Below the pieces are notes generated by a model, which made no database searches, had not been told where the DNA came from, and saw nothing but the letters and a program-made list of their open reading frames with translations. 26,840 nt of DNA from JBEKCP01 sp050014815. Its GTDB lineage: Bacteria > Planctomycetota > Planctomycetia > Pirellulales > Thermoguttaceae. Position numbers and translations under genes: made by a program. Of the stretch, positions 10,101 to 16,839 are shown piece by piece. Where the stretch lies: the NCBI GenBank assembly GCA_050014815.1, contig JBEKCP010000015.1, positions 1-26,840 on the forward strand, in the 5' to 3' direction. The first letter of the stretch is position 1. Each line of letters starts with the position of its first letter.

Positions 10101-11206
10101 ATGGTCTTGACCAACGCATCGAGTTTCGCGAGGTACTCGCGACCCTTCGGGTATCGGGCGCCGTAGGTGGTCGATAGATCTTCGATCGCCGCCCGAAGCG
10201 AGTCGCGTTGGTCCAGCAATCGTTCCGCTTCCGATAAACGACAGGCGCGGTAATAAAGCGCGCGCCCGGATTCGACGCCACTGCCGGCGGGGCCGGCGAG
10301 TCCGCGGGAACGTTTGTTGCCGGCGGCCGCATAGCGCTGCGCCAACACCCCGGCGCTGAACTCCGCGGACGGCAAATCCCAAATCGCATCTTCGCGCTCC
10401 CAACGCATCTGCCGGCGAGAAACGGCATCCGGAAAATCGGACAACAGGCGATTCCAAATCGGCTGGAGCGGGTTCTCCGGCGTCGGATCCGCACATCCCG
10501 GCCAAAGAACGATCGGCTTGATTGCGAACGCCCCCCCCGTCGTCTTGACCAACAACGGATTGTCGCCCTTCGTCAGATTCAGCCGCAGGTTGTGATCCGC
10601 TCCGGAAGCACCGATGTGTTGCTCCATGCGGAAGATCTTGCGACCGTTCAGCCACATCACGGTCCCGCCACTACCCCGCGTGAACGTCACGGCGATGGTC
10701 GTCGGTTCAATCGCCCGAATCATCCGATGGAAATATCCCGGGCCTTGCCGTTTCGTTGCGTCGGGACATTCGACCCAGGTCAACTCACCGCAGGGCTTGG
10801 TCACGTCGATCGGGCCTTCCTCAGGTGGGAAAACCTCATCGGTGACGATCTCCTTCGTTGAATCGCGCTCCTTCTTTGAATCGCGCGATTTGACGGGCAA
10901 GGGTATCGTCCACCATGGGCCAAGCGATACGCCCGGCCAGGGCGAGTTCGGATCACCGGCTTTGATGAGTTCCGCCTCGCGCCGGGCGGCGGCCTCCCGC
11001 GTGGCCTGCATCGTGTCCTGCCAGGTGGTTTGGCGACTGTAGTACGGCAAGAGAGACACGGAACCCGAGACGCCGTCCGCGTCCGAAGGTTTCCCCTTAC
11101 CCGCCCCCAGGGCCGGCATCAGCCCCAAGGAGCCCGCCACCGTCAGCAACACTACGCTCGCCCGCATCGTTCGTGCCCTCACGATCATCTCCTTCTTCCA
11201 AAGCAT
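7103..11206 (-). CDS. HzsA-like diheme cytochrome fused to a C-terminal FGE/SUMF1-like domain
   Basis: About 1367 residues from ATG 11206 (GAGG 6 bases upstream). GTG 11182 with AAGGAG 6 bases upstream is an equally good start, and TTG 11218 is the longest. Order: signal peptide ending near ALGAG; a sandwich-like domain with VMWLNGRKIF (about 155-240); a helical linker; a PD40 propeller (about 450-830, NLYRAEANGTGIRRL, LFTMNPDGTN); heme motifs CVGCH (883-887) and CGACH (933-937); then an FGE-sulfatase fold from about 1105 (LVLVPSGEFVMGD, FLPTEGQWEWACRAGT, GNAGEWT, GFRVV). The segment GGSWHDRPHRCRSAFRN lacks the paired cysteines of active formylglycine-generating enzymes, so this domain is probably binding or structural, or has another activity. 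It is the middle gene of the operon, with 42-54 bases after the sialidase-like gene. The C-terminal end is the right copy of the direct repeat. Confidence 0.85.
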   Translation of the reverse strand: MLWKKEMIVRARTMRASVVLLTVAGSLGLMPALGAGKGKPSDADGVSGSVSLLPYYSRQTTWQDTMQATREAAARREAELIKAGDPNSPWPGVSLGPWWTIPLPVKSRDSKKERDSTKEIVTDEVFPPEEGPIDVTKPCGELTWVECPDATKRQGPGYFHRMIRAIEPTTIAVTFTRGSGGTVMWLNGRKIFRMEQHIGASGADHNLRLNLTKGDNPLLVKTTGGAFAIKPIVLWPGCADPTPENPLQPIWNRLLSDFPDAVSRRQMRWEREDAIWDLPSAEFSAGVLAQRYAAAGNKRSRGLAGPAGSGVESGRALYYRACRLSEAERLLDQRDSLRAAIEDLSTTYGARYPKGREYLAKLDALVKTMETTRAVAVKGDARAGAAFDQAVDACLDLRAEALLANPLLDFQRLLLVKRFCSYRGIKHDNGNEPGQPVSWGSQASLNSHGWENEIAVLSPVRPDGKLTTLHRPENTGFVGDINLHWDADRLLFSGIREPGRWQIFEIGVDGRGLRQFIGEQQPDVDNFNACYLPDGRIVFNSTAPMQAVPCQSQERVANLYRAEANGTGIRRLCFDQDHNYTPSVANDGRILYTRWEYADLGHAFGRHLFTMNPDGTNQKAVYGSNSYWPTAVWFARAIPDDPSKIAAIVAGHHGARRRGRLVIFDTSLGQYEAEGAVHMIGKGNTPVIPIFQDALYSGGVTFGAKGTFPCFLHPCPLSDKYLLTAGRLTANSQWAIYLVDVFGNMLSVYEDPEYALYEPVPLRRTPRPPVIPDRTHPAVKDASVLMVDVYQGPGLKGVPRGTVKQLRVYSYVWGHHGMTRYGSPGAIDGRRILGTVPVESDGSAYFRVPANTPLAVQPLDAEGRALQVMRSWYTAMPGEQGACVGCHERFSDAPRTKTVLAALKPAVDVQPWNGPVRPYGFDREVAPVLRRGCGACHDAPRGGKNAAAPKLEPGMLRQYLRNVGSESDHHLKQPGEHYAESSELIQMLRKGHYGVVLDHEEFDRLITWIDLNTPVSGTWAGGGKNAVAQRRRELDQCYAGLDLDVEAYPVPAPQPVTPIVPEPEKFSEPATCPNWPFDRAEAERRQKAAGTETQRRIELGRTADGKPIGIDLVLVPSGEFVMGDCKGLRDERPAARVRIASPFWMTRCEISNEVYALFDAAHDSYVYDTNPNSNPGSFGIRLNQPGQPVVRISWREAMAFCRWLSEKTGERFFLPTEGQWEWACRAGTDTPLWFGGVDADFTRYANVADQAFAKIGKGIKLTRVFDNRFNDGGQVSVPGGEYSANAWGLCDMAGNAGEWTLSAYRPYPYDEGDDRNDASPDGEKVIRGGSWHDRPHRCRSAFRNYLPAWMGAYDVGFRVVATTKSKP
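7107..7219. repeat. 113-bp direct repeat, right copy
   Basis: Lies in the 3' end of the intact HzsA-FGE fusion gene and is the functional copy. Differences from 4572-4684 are single-base substitutions clustered toward the far end, with no indels, which suggests a fairly recent duplication or conversion. Confidence 0.85.
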
Positions 11207-11260
11207 CTTCCGCCTCAATGTTTTCGGATTTAGGGTGTTGGCGTTCGCTCTGGATTTGCC

Positions 11261-13369
11261 TCATTTCTTCGGTTCCACCTCGTTTCCAAGCAACTTCGTC
11301 GAGAACGCGATGATGTCGCCGGCCTTCACGTTCGTATGGAAATCGTGCGTGGCGCTGCCCAGTTCCGCGCTCCAAAGGGTTTCGCCATTTTTCAATATGC
11401 GTGCCAGGATGTTGGCCCCTTGGTTCTGTTTCGCGGGTGAAACGGGATCGGTCGCTCCCCTTTCCACGTACGTGACCAGCGGGTCCCACTGAACCTTGTC
11501 GCGATCGCCAAGACGGCCTTCCAGGCGGACCACGCCGTCGCGCGGCGCCGTCCACGTGCGCGCCACTTCGTTGACATCGGGCGTCTGGTAATCGGAGCCG
11601 ATGGCACACTTGCCGTCGCCCGTCCAGGTACCGGGGTCGGCCCACGTCATGTCAGCGTACCGTCCGTCCTTCTTCTGGCAATAGCGCCACTGGTTCTTCC
11701 CCTGGATGCTGGAGAAGCAGTCCGAAACGCGGTAGCAGTTGGCGGAGTATTCAAAAGCACCCGCGCGGATCATCGTGCCGGTGGAAAGCGGGTGCTTGTC
11801 GCCGCGCACGCGGATCTCCAGCGTATGGGTCTGGTTCGGATCGAGATGGGTCGCGATGAACCCGAACTGACTGCTATGATTGGCGTGCGACCAGCAGTCG
11901 CTCGTCTTCATCCAGGCGCCGTCGAGAAAGATGTCCACCTTTCCAAAACCCGGACCTGCCTGGTTGCGGTAGTAGATCTCCTTCGCCTTGAAGGTGCAGC
12001 GGACCGCGCTGCCCGGCTTGTCGCTGGCGCCCGCCTTCCACTCCCCCTGGTAGGTCACTTCGCTCGGTTGCGGCGCCACGGTTCGGCGGCTTTCGATCGG
12101 ATCGGGGGAATCGAGAAATGCGGGGCCGGGGTAGGCGAGGTCCGGGTTCGCGGAAGGGCCTCCTCCCGTTTCCCAGCCACCTATGCCCGAGGCACTGAAA
12201 CCTTGCGTGGGATGCGTTTCTCCGGGCCCCAGTTCGATTCGGTGTCGTACGGGAATACGGAGGGACGCGTTTGTGGACTTGTTGAAAGAGAACCCGGAAT
12301 AGACATAGAACACCCGCCCCGTGCGGTTCTGTTCGGTCTTCTCCTCATTGGTGACGAACCACGCCAGGTTGCCCCGCTCGTCGCCGAACCCCCAACTGGC
12401 GTCGGGAATCTTGAAGATCGGCGTCCAGTCTTGTTTCTCGATATCGTCGCATGCGGCAACACCCCCAACCCAGTCGAAGGACAGGTATTTCTTCAGGTAG
12501 GTGTTGTAGGTGACGCAATAGCCGTTCACATAGGAGCCCTTGCCGCCGATTGCCGGCTCCTCCCACTTGCCATGGTAGAACTTGCGCCACTTGTCCGACG
12601 CCATCTTGTCGCTAATGGCGCAACGGGCCACGTGATGGCGGCTGCAGAGCCCCCCTCCCTTTCCCACCCCCGGCTTCTTGCGGATATAGTGATTCGAGAA
12701 GACGTAGTGATAACCAGTCTTCTCGTCGGTAAAGAGATGGTGATCCCCGTCCCCGGCGTCCCACATCGCGCCGGACCATTCGGCACAGCGGGTTTCCAGC
12801 GGCGCGGACGCATCCCCCGAGTGCGGATAAGTATTCAAGAGGATCGGGCCTTCGTAAGTCCAGGTCAACCCCAGGTCGGCGCTCGAGGCCAGGTGGATCT
12901 GCCTTTGGATGGCCCATTTGTTCCAAAAATACTCGCAGTGCAGCGGAGCGTAGATCCTGTTCTCGGTCGCATCATGCCATATCCCGCCCAGGATATAGGG
13001 CCGGTTGCATTTTCCTTTTCCCACGGCCTCAAGCACACCGCCGTGCGGTTGCGCACCTGATCCTGTTCCGCCTTTCCCGCCTGGCTGGGCCTTGAGATCC
13101 TCGAAGTCTTTGCCTTTCTTTCGAATCACATGAGGACCGTCGCCGTTCTTGCCGATGAACCACAGATCGCCCTCGATGACGGCCAACCCACCGGGGAAAT
13201 CCGAGTAATAAATGTGTTTCGTCTCCGGCACCTCAATGGTCTCGGTGATCTTGATGGTAAACGGCAGGGACGGCGTATTGTCCTGCGTGCCGGGCGCCGG
13301 CGGTTCACCGGCCGACGCCGTTATGGAACAGATTGTGGTCAGCAGGGCGGCGATCATCATTCTGCGCAT
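11261..13369 (-). CDS. Exported sialidase-propeller-like protein with C-terminal carbohydrate-binding-like modules
   Basis: 702 residues from ATG 13369. AAGGAGA lies 5-11 bases upstream, and the start falls about 19 bases after the predicted transcription start, so the longer open frame (to 13450) would begin upstream of its own promoter. A signal peptide is present (MMIAALLTTICSITASA). The next ~400 residues look like a BNR/sialidase or five-blade glycosidase propeller: GDLWFIGKNGDGPHVI, HLASSADLGLTWTYEGPIL (an Asp-box-like S-x-D-x-G-x-T-W), and a histidine-rich stretch around HYVFSNHYIRKK. The C-terminal ~250 residues are beta-rich: IDIFLDGAW-type and APRDGVVRLEGRLGD-type strands seen in planctomycete exported proteins. 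Enzymatic activity and substrate are not established. It is the first gene of the operon with the two HzsA-like cytochromes. Confidence 0.65.
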   Translation of the reverse strand: MRRMMIAALLTTICSITASAGEPPAPGTQDNTPSLPFTIKITETIEVPETKHIYYSDFPGGLAVIEGDLWFIGKNGDGPHVIRKKGKDFEDLKAQPGGKGGTGSGAQPHGGVLEAVGKGKCNRPYILGGIWHDATENRIYAPLHCEYFWNKWAIQRQIHLASSADLGLTWTYEGPILLNTYPHSGDASAPLETRCAEWSGAMWDAGDGDHHLFTDEKTGYHYVFSNHYIRKKPGVGKGGGLCSRHHVARCAISDKMASDKWRKFYHGKWEEPAIGGKGSYVNGYCVTYNTYLKKYLSFDWVGGVAACDDIEKQDWTPIFKIPDASWGFGDERGNLAWFVTNEEKTEQNRTGRVFYVYSGFSFNKSTNASLRIPVRHRIELGPGETHPTQGFSASGIGGWETGGGPSANPDLAYPGPAFLDSPDPIESRRTVAPQPSEVTYQGEWKAGASDKPGSAVRCTFKAKEIYYRNQAGPGFGKVDIFLDGAWMKTSDCWSHANHSSQFGFIATHLDPNQTHTLEIRVRGDKHPLSTGTMIRAGAFEYSANCYRVSDCFSSIQGKNQWRYCQKKDGRYADMTWADPGTWTGDGKCAIGSDYQTPDVNEVARTWTAPRDGVVRLEGRLGDRDKVQWDPLVTYVERGATDPVSPAKQNQGANILARILKNGETLWSAELGSATHDFHTNVKAGDIIAFSTKLLGNEVEPKK

Positions 13370-13394
13370 GGCGTCTCCTTGGTCTTCCCGTGCC

Positions 13395-13451
13395 ATTATA
13401 ACACGCCCCGCCGCAGCCGATGTTCGCGGATAAGCAAATTGTGTTACCACG
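13395..13451 (-). promoter_or_regulatory. Composite operator/promoter, copy 4, driving the HzsA-like operon
   Basis: On the minus strand AACACAATTTG is followed by GCGAACAT (13427-13420) and, 19 bp later, by a perfect TATAAT (13400-13395). Spacing and orientation are the same as in copy 1, but the left half differs at several bases, so this is the most diverged copy. The predicted start is near 13388, leaving a very short leader before ATG 13369. Confidence 0.7.
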
Positions 13452-13542
13452 TGACAACCTGCTCTGCGCCCAATATCTCAGCCCGCCCAGCCGCTGCGGC
13501 ATGGTTGCCCGGCAGGTTCGGCCCGAAACGGATCACTTTGCG

Positions 13543-14709
13543 CTACTCGCGACTGCGAAACTGCCGGCGGTAGGCGGTCGGAGTCAGGCCGACGACCTTG
13601 CGGAAGACGGTAGCAAAGCTCTGCGACTGCATGAAGCCCGATTGATCGGCGATCGCCAGCATCGACAAGTCGGTTTCGGCGAGCAGTTGTTTGGCGCGAT
13701 CGATCCGCACGCGGCGGATTTCCTCCAGCGGCGAGCGGTCCAGGTGGCGGCGAAACTTCTTGATCAACCCGGTACGGCTGATCGAGACGTGGTCGGCCAC
13801 GTCGCCGACCGAGATCCGCTCGACGGCCCGCTCGCGAATGAACCGCAGGGCTTCGGACAGGTCGTCATCCGACGTGGCAAGAACGTCGGTGCTGCGGCGC
13901 GTCACCACGTTACCGGGCGGAACCTCGATCGGCGCACGTCTCTGCCGTTTGCCGCCCAACAGCGACACGAGCAACTCGCCTGCCTTGTGGCCGATCCGCC
14001 GGCCGTCGATCTGGATGCTGGAAAGCGGCGGGTCGGTGGTCAAGCACAACAAGTCGTCGTTGCCGGCGCCGAGAATCGCCAGGTCGTCGGGCACGCGAAT
14101 TCGTTCCTCGCGGCAGACGGCCGCTACGCTGGCGGCCAAGCGGTCCACGGCGCAGAACACAACGGCCGGTCGGGGCAGCCCGCAGACCCAGCGATGCAGG
14201 GCGGCGGTGGCCGGAACTCGCCGCTGACGGTTTTGCAACGGCAGATCGTCGGCGTCGTAGACGAGCGCCTCCAGGCCGTGGTCGCGAAGGCAATCGACGA
14301 ATGCCACCCGCCGCCGTTCGGCGAAGTGCCAGCCGCTCGGGCCGACGTAGGCAAAGTGGCCGAAGCCGCGACCGCGAAGGTATTCCGCCGCCATCCGGCC
14401 CACCGCGGCGTCATCGCTGACCACCGACCGCCGCGAGTCGGCCCGGCGATAGGCGGCCACGTGGACCACGGTCAGGTTCTGTCTGGCCAGATAGGCCGCC
14501 GCGGCGGCGGAATCGACGAACGCCACGATCCCGTCGGGACGAGCGGACCGTACCTCGCGGACGGGGTTCGCCGTGTCGCTGCCGTGGATCAGACGCACCT
14601 CCTCGTGCCGCTCGGCGAACTCCAACAACCCGCGCTCGATCTCGCGGCCGTAATAGAGCCAGTCGGGCAACAGCGCCAAAATCCGCCATTTCGCCGGCCG
14701 TTTTGGCAT
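13543..14709 (-). CDS. XylR-type transcriptional regulator: sugar-binding PBP1-like domain plus AraC-family HTH
   Basis: 388 residues from ATG 14709 (GAGG 8 bases upstream, and downstream of its predicted promoter; longer in-frame starts lie upstream of the -10 box). The N-terminal ~270 residues follow the LacI/XylR periplasmic-binding-like fold: ILALLPDWLYYGREIERGL, DGIVAFVDSAAAAAYLA, VVSDDAAVGRMAAEYL and FAYVGPSGWHFAERR. The C-terminal ~100 residues are an AraC HTH pair: ISVGDVADHVSISRTGLIKK then LLAETDLSMLAIADQSGF and FATVFRKVVGLTPTAYRRQF. XylR-type proteins bind a sugar and activate catabolic promoters at direct-repeat half-sites. This is the only regulator in the window and sits next to operator copy 2, so it is the best candidate for reading all four operators. 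The ligand is unknown; xylose itself is not implied. Confidence 0.9.
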   Translation of the reverse strand: MPKRPAKWRILALLPDWLYYGREIERGLLEFAERHEEVRLIHGSDTANPVREVRSARPDGIVAFVDSAAAAAYLARQNLTVVHVAAYRRADSRRSVVSDDAAVGRMAAEYLRGRGFGHFAYVGPSGWHFAERRRVAFVDCLRDHGLEALVYDADDLPLQNRQRRVPATAALHRWVCGLPRPAVVFCAVDRLAASVAAVCREERIRVPDDLAILGAGNDDLLCLTTDPPLSSIQIDGRRIGHKAGELLVSLLGGKRQRRAPIEVPPGNVVTRRSTDVLATSDDDLSEALRFIRERAVERISVGDVADHVSISRTGLIKKFRRHLDRSPLEEIRRVRIDRAKQLLAETDLSMLAIADQSGFMQSQSFATVFRKVVGLTPTAYRRQFRSRE

Positions 14710-14736
14710 GGAGCGTTCCTCGCTTATCATCCCCTC

Positions 14737-14766
14737 ACTGTAGTCTCTCGCCCCCTCGATTGTCAA
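14737..14766 (-). promoter_or_regulatory. Sigma-70-type promoter of the regulator gene
   Basis: On the minus strand a perfect -35 TTGACA (14766-14761) is separated by 18 bp from TACAGT (14742-14737, 4 of 6 consensus). Transcription would start near 14730, about 20 bases before ATG 14709. The operator of the divergent promoter begins at the very edge of this -35 box, so a bound regulator could contact or block polymerase here. Confidence 0.6.
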
Positions 14767-14829
14767 ACGATAACACGAATTGTGCATCTGCGAACATAAA
14801 GAACTGCGAACCACGGTCCACGGTATAAT
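14767..14829 (+). promoter_or_regulatory. Composite operator/promoter, copy 2, divergent from the regulator
   Basis: Core 14767-14797 (ATAACACGAATTG, then CTGCGAACAT) is nearly identical to copy 1. It has three CGAA direct repeats at 14776, 14791 and 14807 (15 and 16 bp apart); CTGCGAAC occurs twice. A tandem CCACGGT duplication (14811-14824) pushes TATAAT (14824-14829) to 26 bp from the core. The downstream gene is a pseudogene, so the site may now serve mainly the regulator. Confidence 0.75.
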
Positions 14830-14882
14830 CGTATGACCCCAGGCAGAAACCACAAAGCAAGACAGTCAGGCGGTTGTTGCAC

Positions 14883-15117
14883 ATGACGATTGCGAGAACA
14901 CCTTGGACGTGGATCGTCGCCGCATCGGCGATGGCGTGCCTACGACCGCGGCGGTCTGGTGTGGATCGAGGCCAACCCCCGCGAGTTCCGCATCCACGGC
15001 CGCTTCCTGCCTCTCACCGGCGACGGACCGGCCTGGGCTTACCCCGTGATTCACGACAAGAAGCTCTACCTCCGCCACGGCGACGTGCTGGCGTGCTACA
15101 GTATCGCCCAACCGTAG
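14883..15117 (+). pseudogene. Internally deleted PQQ-propeller (BamB-like) protein gene
   Basis: ATG 14883 begins a plausible signal peptide (MTIARTPWTWIVAASAMAC). Around 14937-14945 the coding sense jumps to another frame, which then reads YDRGGLVWIEANPREF, AWAYPVIHDKKLYLR and DVLACYSIAQP to the stop at 15117. That second part is the characteristic last blade of PQQ-like beta-propeller proteins (outer-membrane BamB-like or quinoprotein family), normally about 400 residues long. Only the two ends survive, out of frame with each other, so an internal deletion of roughly 1 kb is inferred. It sits directly behind operator copy 2 and was presumably the fourth target of the regulator before it was lost. 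Confidence 0.7.
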
Positions 15118-15125
15118 CTGTACAG

Positions 15126-15320
15126 TCACGCCAGCAGGCCGAACGCGTCGATCGCGGCGCCACGTGCGGCCTCCTTGTCCACTTCGGTCAGTCGCGCTGG
15201 CAATGCGAACACTTCTTCGGTCATCCGCCGCAGTCCACGTAGTGTGGGCACTGCCCACGGACGAGCCACAGCAACGAGTTTACCACCCCACGCGCCAACG
15301 TTCCAGGTGCGTGCTTCCGC
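15126..15320 (-). pseudogene. Open frame continuing after the stop of the upstream gene; possible gene remnant
   Basis: Immediately after the TAG of the 423-residue gene, the same frame stays open for 65 codons and ends in a well-formed acidic/amphipathic stretch (RRMTEEVFALPARLTE, then EAARGAAIDAFGLLA). It has no convincing start or SD. It may be the 3' end of a vanished gene, or a small gene starting at the internal ATG. I do not recognise the family. Confidence 0.3.
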
Positions 15321-16592
15321 CTAGTTCTTCGCCCAGTCGAGGAACTCCCGCAGACGTCGTTCCAGCTTATCCAACGCGGGGCGGGCGTTGTCCTCTTCAA
15401 TCTGTTCGTCGAGGGCCCGCAGCGCCGCCTCGCGGCTAGCCGGATCCGCGATCGCTTGCGATTCCTTGACTTTCTCTAGGTAGCGCGGGGCGTAGCGCGT
15501 CAACACAGGATATCCAGAGCGGTCGAAGCGTTTGTCGGCGGGGCTGATCCAGGCGATGCAGATTCCGTCCGCCTCCGCTTGCGCGGCGAGAACCTCCAAT
15601 TCTTTTGCCGATGGCGGTTCGTCGTTTGGATATCCCCACACGTACCCGATCTTTTGTCTGGGATCGAAGCCGGTGATTGTTAAGCTCGTGCCGTTTCTCT
15701 CGTACCGGAACGGGGACGTCACGTCGATTTTCGCCTCCGCAGTCAAGCGCTCGACGAATTTCCGTAACATCGCCGCCGGCAGCGGCCGAGGTTGTCCCAC
15801 GCCGCATTCGCCGAAGGAGTGATGCGGACGCGGGCAGGCCCGCCAGCGCGCCAGAGACAACAAATTGCGCGGTTTGGGCGAACGGGAGGGATACTCGCTC
15901 GCGCGGCGGTCGGCGACCCAGCAGACGTACTCGGCGACACACGAATCGAGAGCAGTAAGCCGTTCCTCCACCGTATCGGCTTTGCGCTTCTCAAAGGCGG
16001 CCTTCTCCTCGGCGTTCCTGTAGTAACCGGTGACGTATCCCAAACGACTGGTGTACGGAATCACGACCGCGATGAACTCCAAGGTGATCGGCGCGCGCTT
16101 TTCGAGCATCGCCGCCTTGGCGGCCGAGAGCCGATCGGGATTCTGATTAGGGGATTCGCGGTCGTTCCCGAAGAACCCCGGGCCCACGGTTTCGGGCGTG
16201 GCCCAGACGTACCCGACCTTCTTGTCCGGGTCGTAGCCGGTGGCGCGGAAAGCGACGCCGTCTCGGTCGTACGCGTAGTCGCGCACCATCTTGTAGCCGG
16301 CCGCCCGGAACGCCCGATCGATCCGGGCGCACGCAACGTCGCGATCCAGGACGATCTCCACAAATCCTTGATAGATCTGCTTATTGAATGAATCCGGACC
16401 GGGAGGATGGCCATATCCGCCTCCCTGAAAAGACCTCGGACACCAGGCCGACTGATCCTCCATATCGCGCATCCAGTCATGACCACGCGCGGACGACCAG
16501 GACCAGACAGTCGAAAGCAAGGCGCCGGCGAGCAGCGCGACATGCACGGCATAATGGCAGCGGCAAGTGTGCGACTCGGGCAGGCTGGCCAT
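15321..16592 (-). CDS. Hypothetical exported protein with an internal duplication
   Basis: 423 residues, family not recognised. The N-terminus has a hydrophobic segment (VALLAGALLSTVW, 18-30) consistent with a signal peptide or anchor, and GGAAG stands 6 bases before the ATG. The body contains two related units: TGYDPDKKVGYVW (118-130) and TGFDPRQKIGYVW (307-319). Each is preceded by a Y-[DE]-R-[DN]-G strand and followed by a 30-40 residue helical stretch and another beta-like segment (IAVVIPYTSRLGYVTGYY, ICIAWISPADKRFDRSGY). Between the units a Cys-containing linker (217-268) includes CVAEYVCW and SFGECGVG. The C-terminus is charged and helical. A TTGACA (16693-16688) lies upstream, but without a good -10 box. 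No shared operator was found, so it may not belong to the regulon. Confidence 0.65.
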   Translation of the reverse strand: MASLPESHTCRCHYAVHVALLAGALLSTVWSWSSARGHDWMRDMEDQSAWCPRSFQGGGYGHPPGPDSFNKQIYQGFVEIVLDRDVACARIDRAFRAAGYKMVRDYAYDRDGVAFRATGYDPDKKVGYVWATPETVGPGFFGNDRESPNQNPDRLSAAKAAMLEKRAPITLEFIAVVIPYTSRLGYVTGYYRNAEEKAAFEKRKADTVEERLTALDSCVAEYVCWVADRRASEYPSRSPKPRNLLSLARWRACPRPHHSFGECGVGQPRPLPAAMLRKFVERLTAEAKIDVTSPFRYERNGTSLTITGFDPRQKIGYVWGYPNDEPPSAKELEVLAAQAEADGICIAWISPADKRFDRSGYPVLTRYAPRYLEKVKESQAIADPASREAALRALDEQIEEDNARPALDKLERRLREFLDWAKN

Positions 16593-16839
16593 AGGCGACT
16601 TCCGGCGAGGGATAAGGGTGTCTGACTATTAGACGCCGCAGGGATCGGGGAGTTCCAAGGTTGATGAAAAAACGACGTCCTCGACTTTGTCAAGGATAGA
16701 AAATTTGTTTTTTGCCGACAGGCATGAAAAAGATCGCTTGTCCGTTGGCAGCTCTCAATCACCGGTGGGGTACGAATGCCGGAATCTTCCCTAAGTCATT
16801 ATTTCTCAACCTGTTGCGCGCACATTCCGTTTCCGCGAC
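16593..16839. other. Intergenic stretch without a recognisable gene
   Basis: About 250 bases of comparatively AT-rich sequence in its middle (around 16660-16735, with A and T runs). No open frame with a plausible start and SD, no terminator hairpin followed by a T-run, and no tRNA was seen. It separates the minus-strand hypothetical gene from the minisatellite. Confidence 0.5.

Noticed and set aside
7085..10177. 1030-codon open frame on the plus strand
   Set aside because: It lies opposite the HzsA-FGE gene, shows no domain motifs and has the Arg/His/Gly-rich composition of a high-GC shadow frame.
4892..11206. Anammox hydrazine synthase operon
   Set aside because: HzsA-like proteins are common in non-anammox planctomycetes and no beta/gamma subunit or hydrazine dehydrogenase genes are seen.
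13370..13450. Longer N-terminus for the sialidase-like protein
   Set aside because: The extension crosses the TATAAT box and operator; ATG 13369 has a good SD and begins a signal peptide.
14710..14853. Longer N-terminus for the regulator
   Set aside because: It would start upstream of the predicted -35/-10 and inside the divergent operator; ATG 14709 has an SD at proper distance.
16665..16693. Sigma-70 promoter for the 423-residue gene
   Set aside because: TTGACA is present, but the hexamer 17 bp downstream (TTTTCA) is a poor -10 match.
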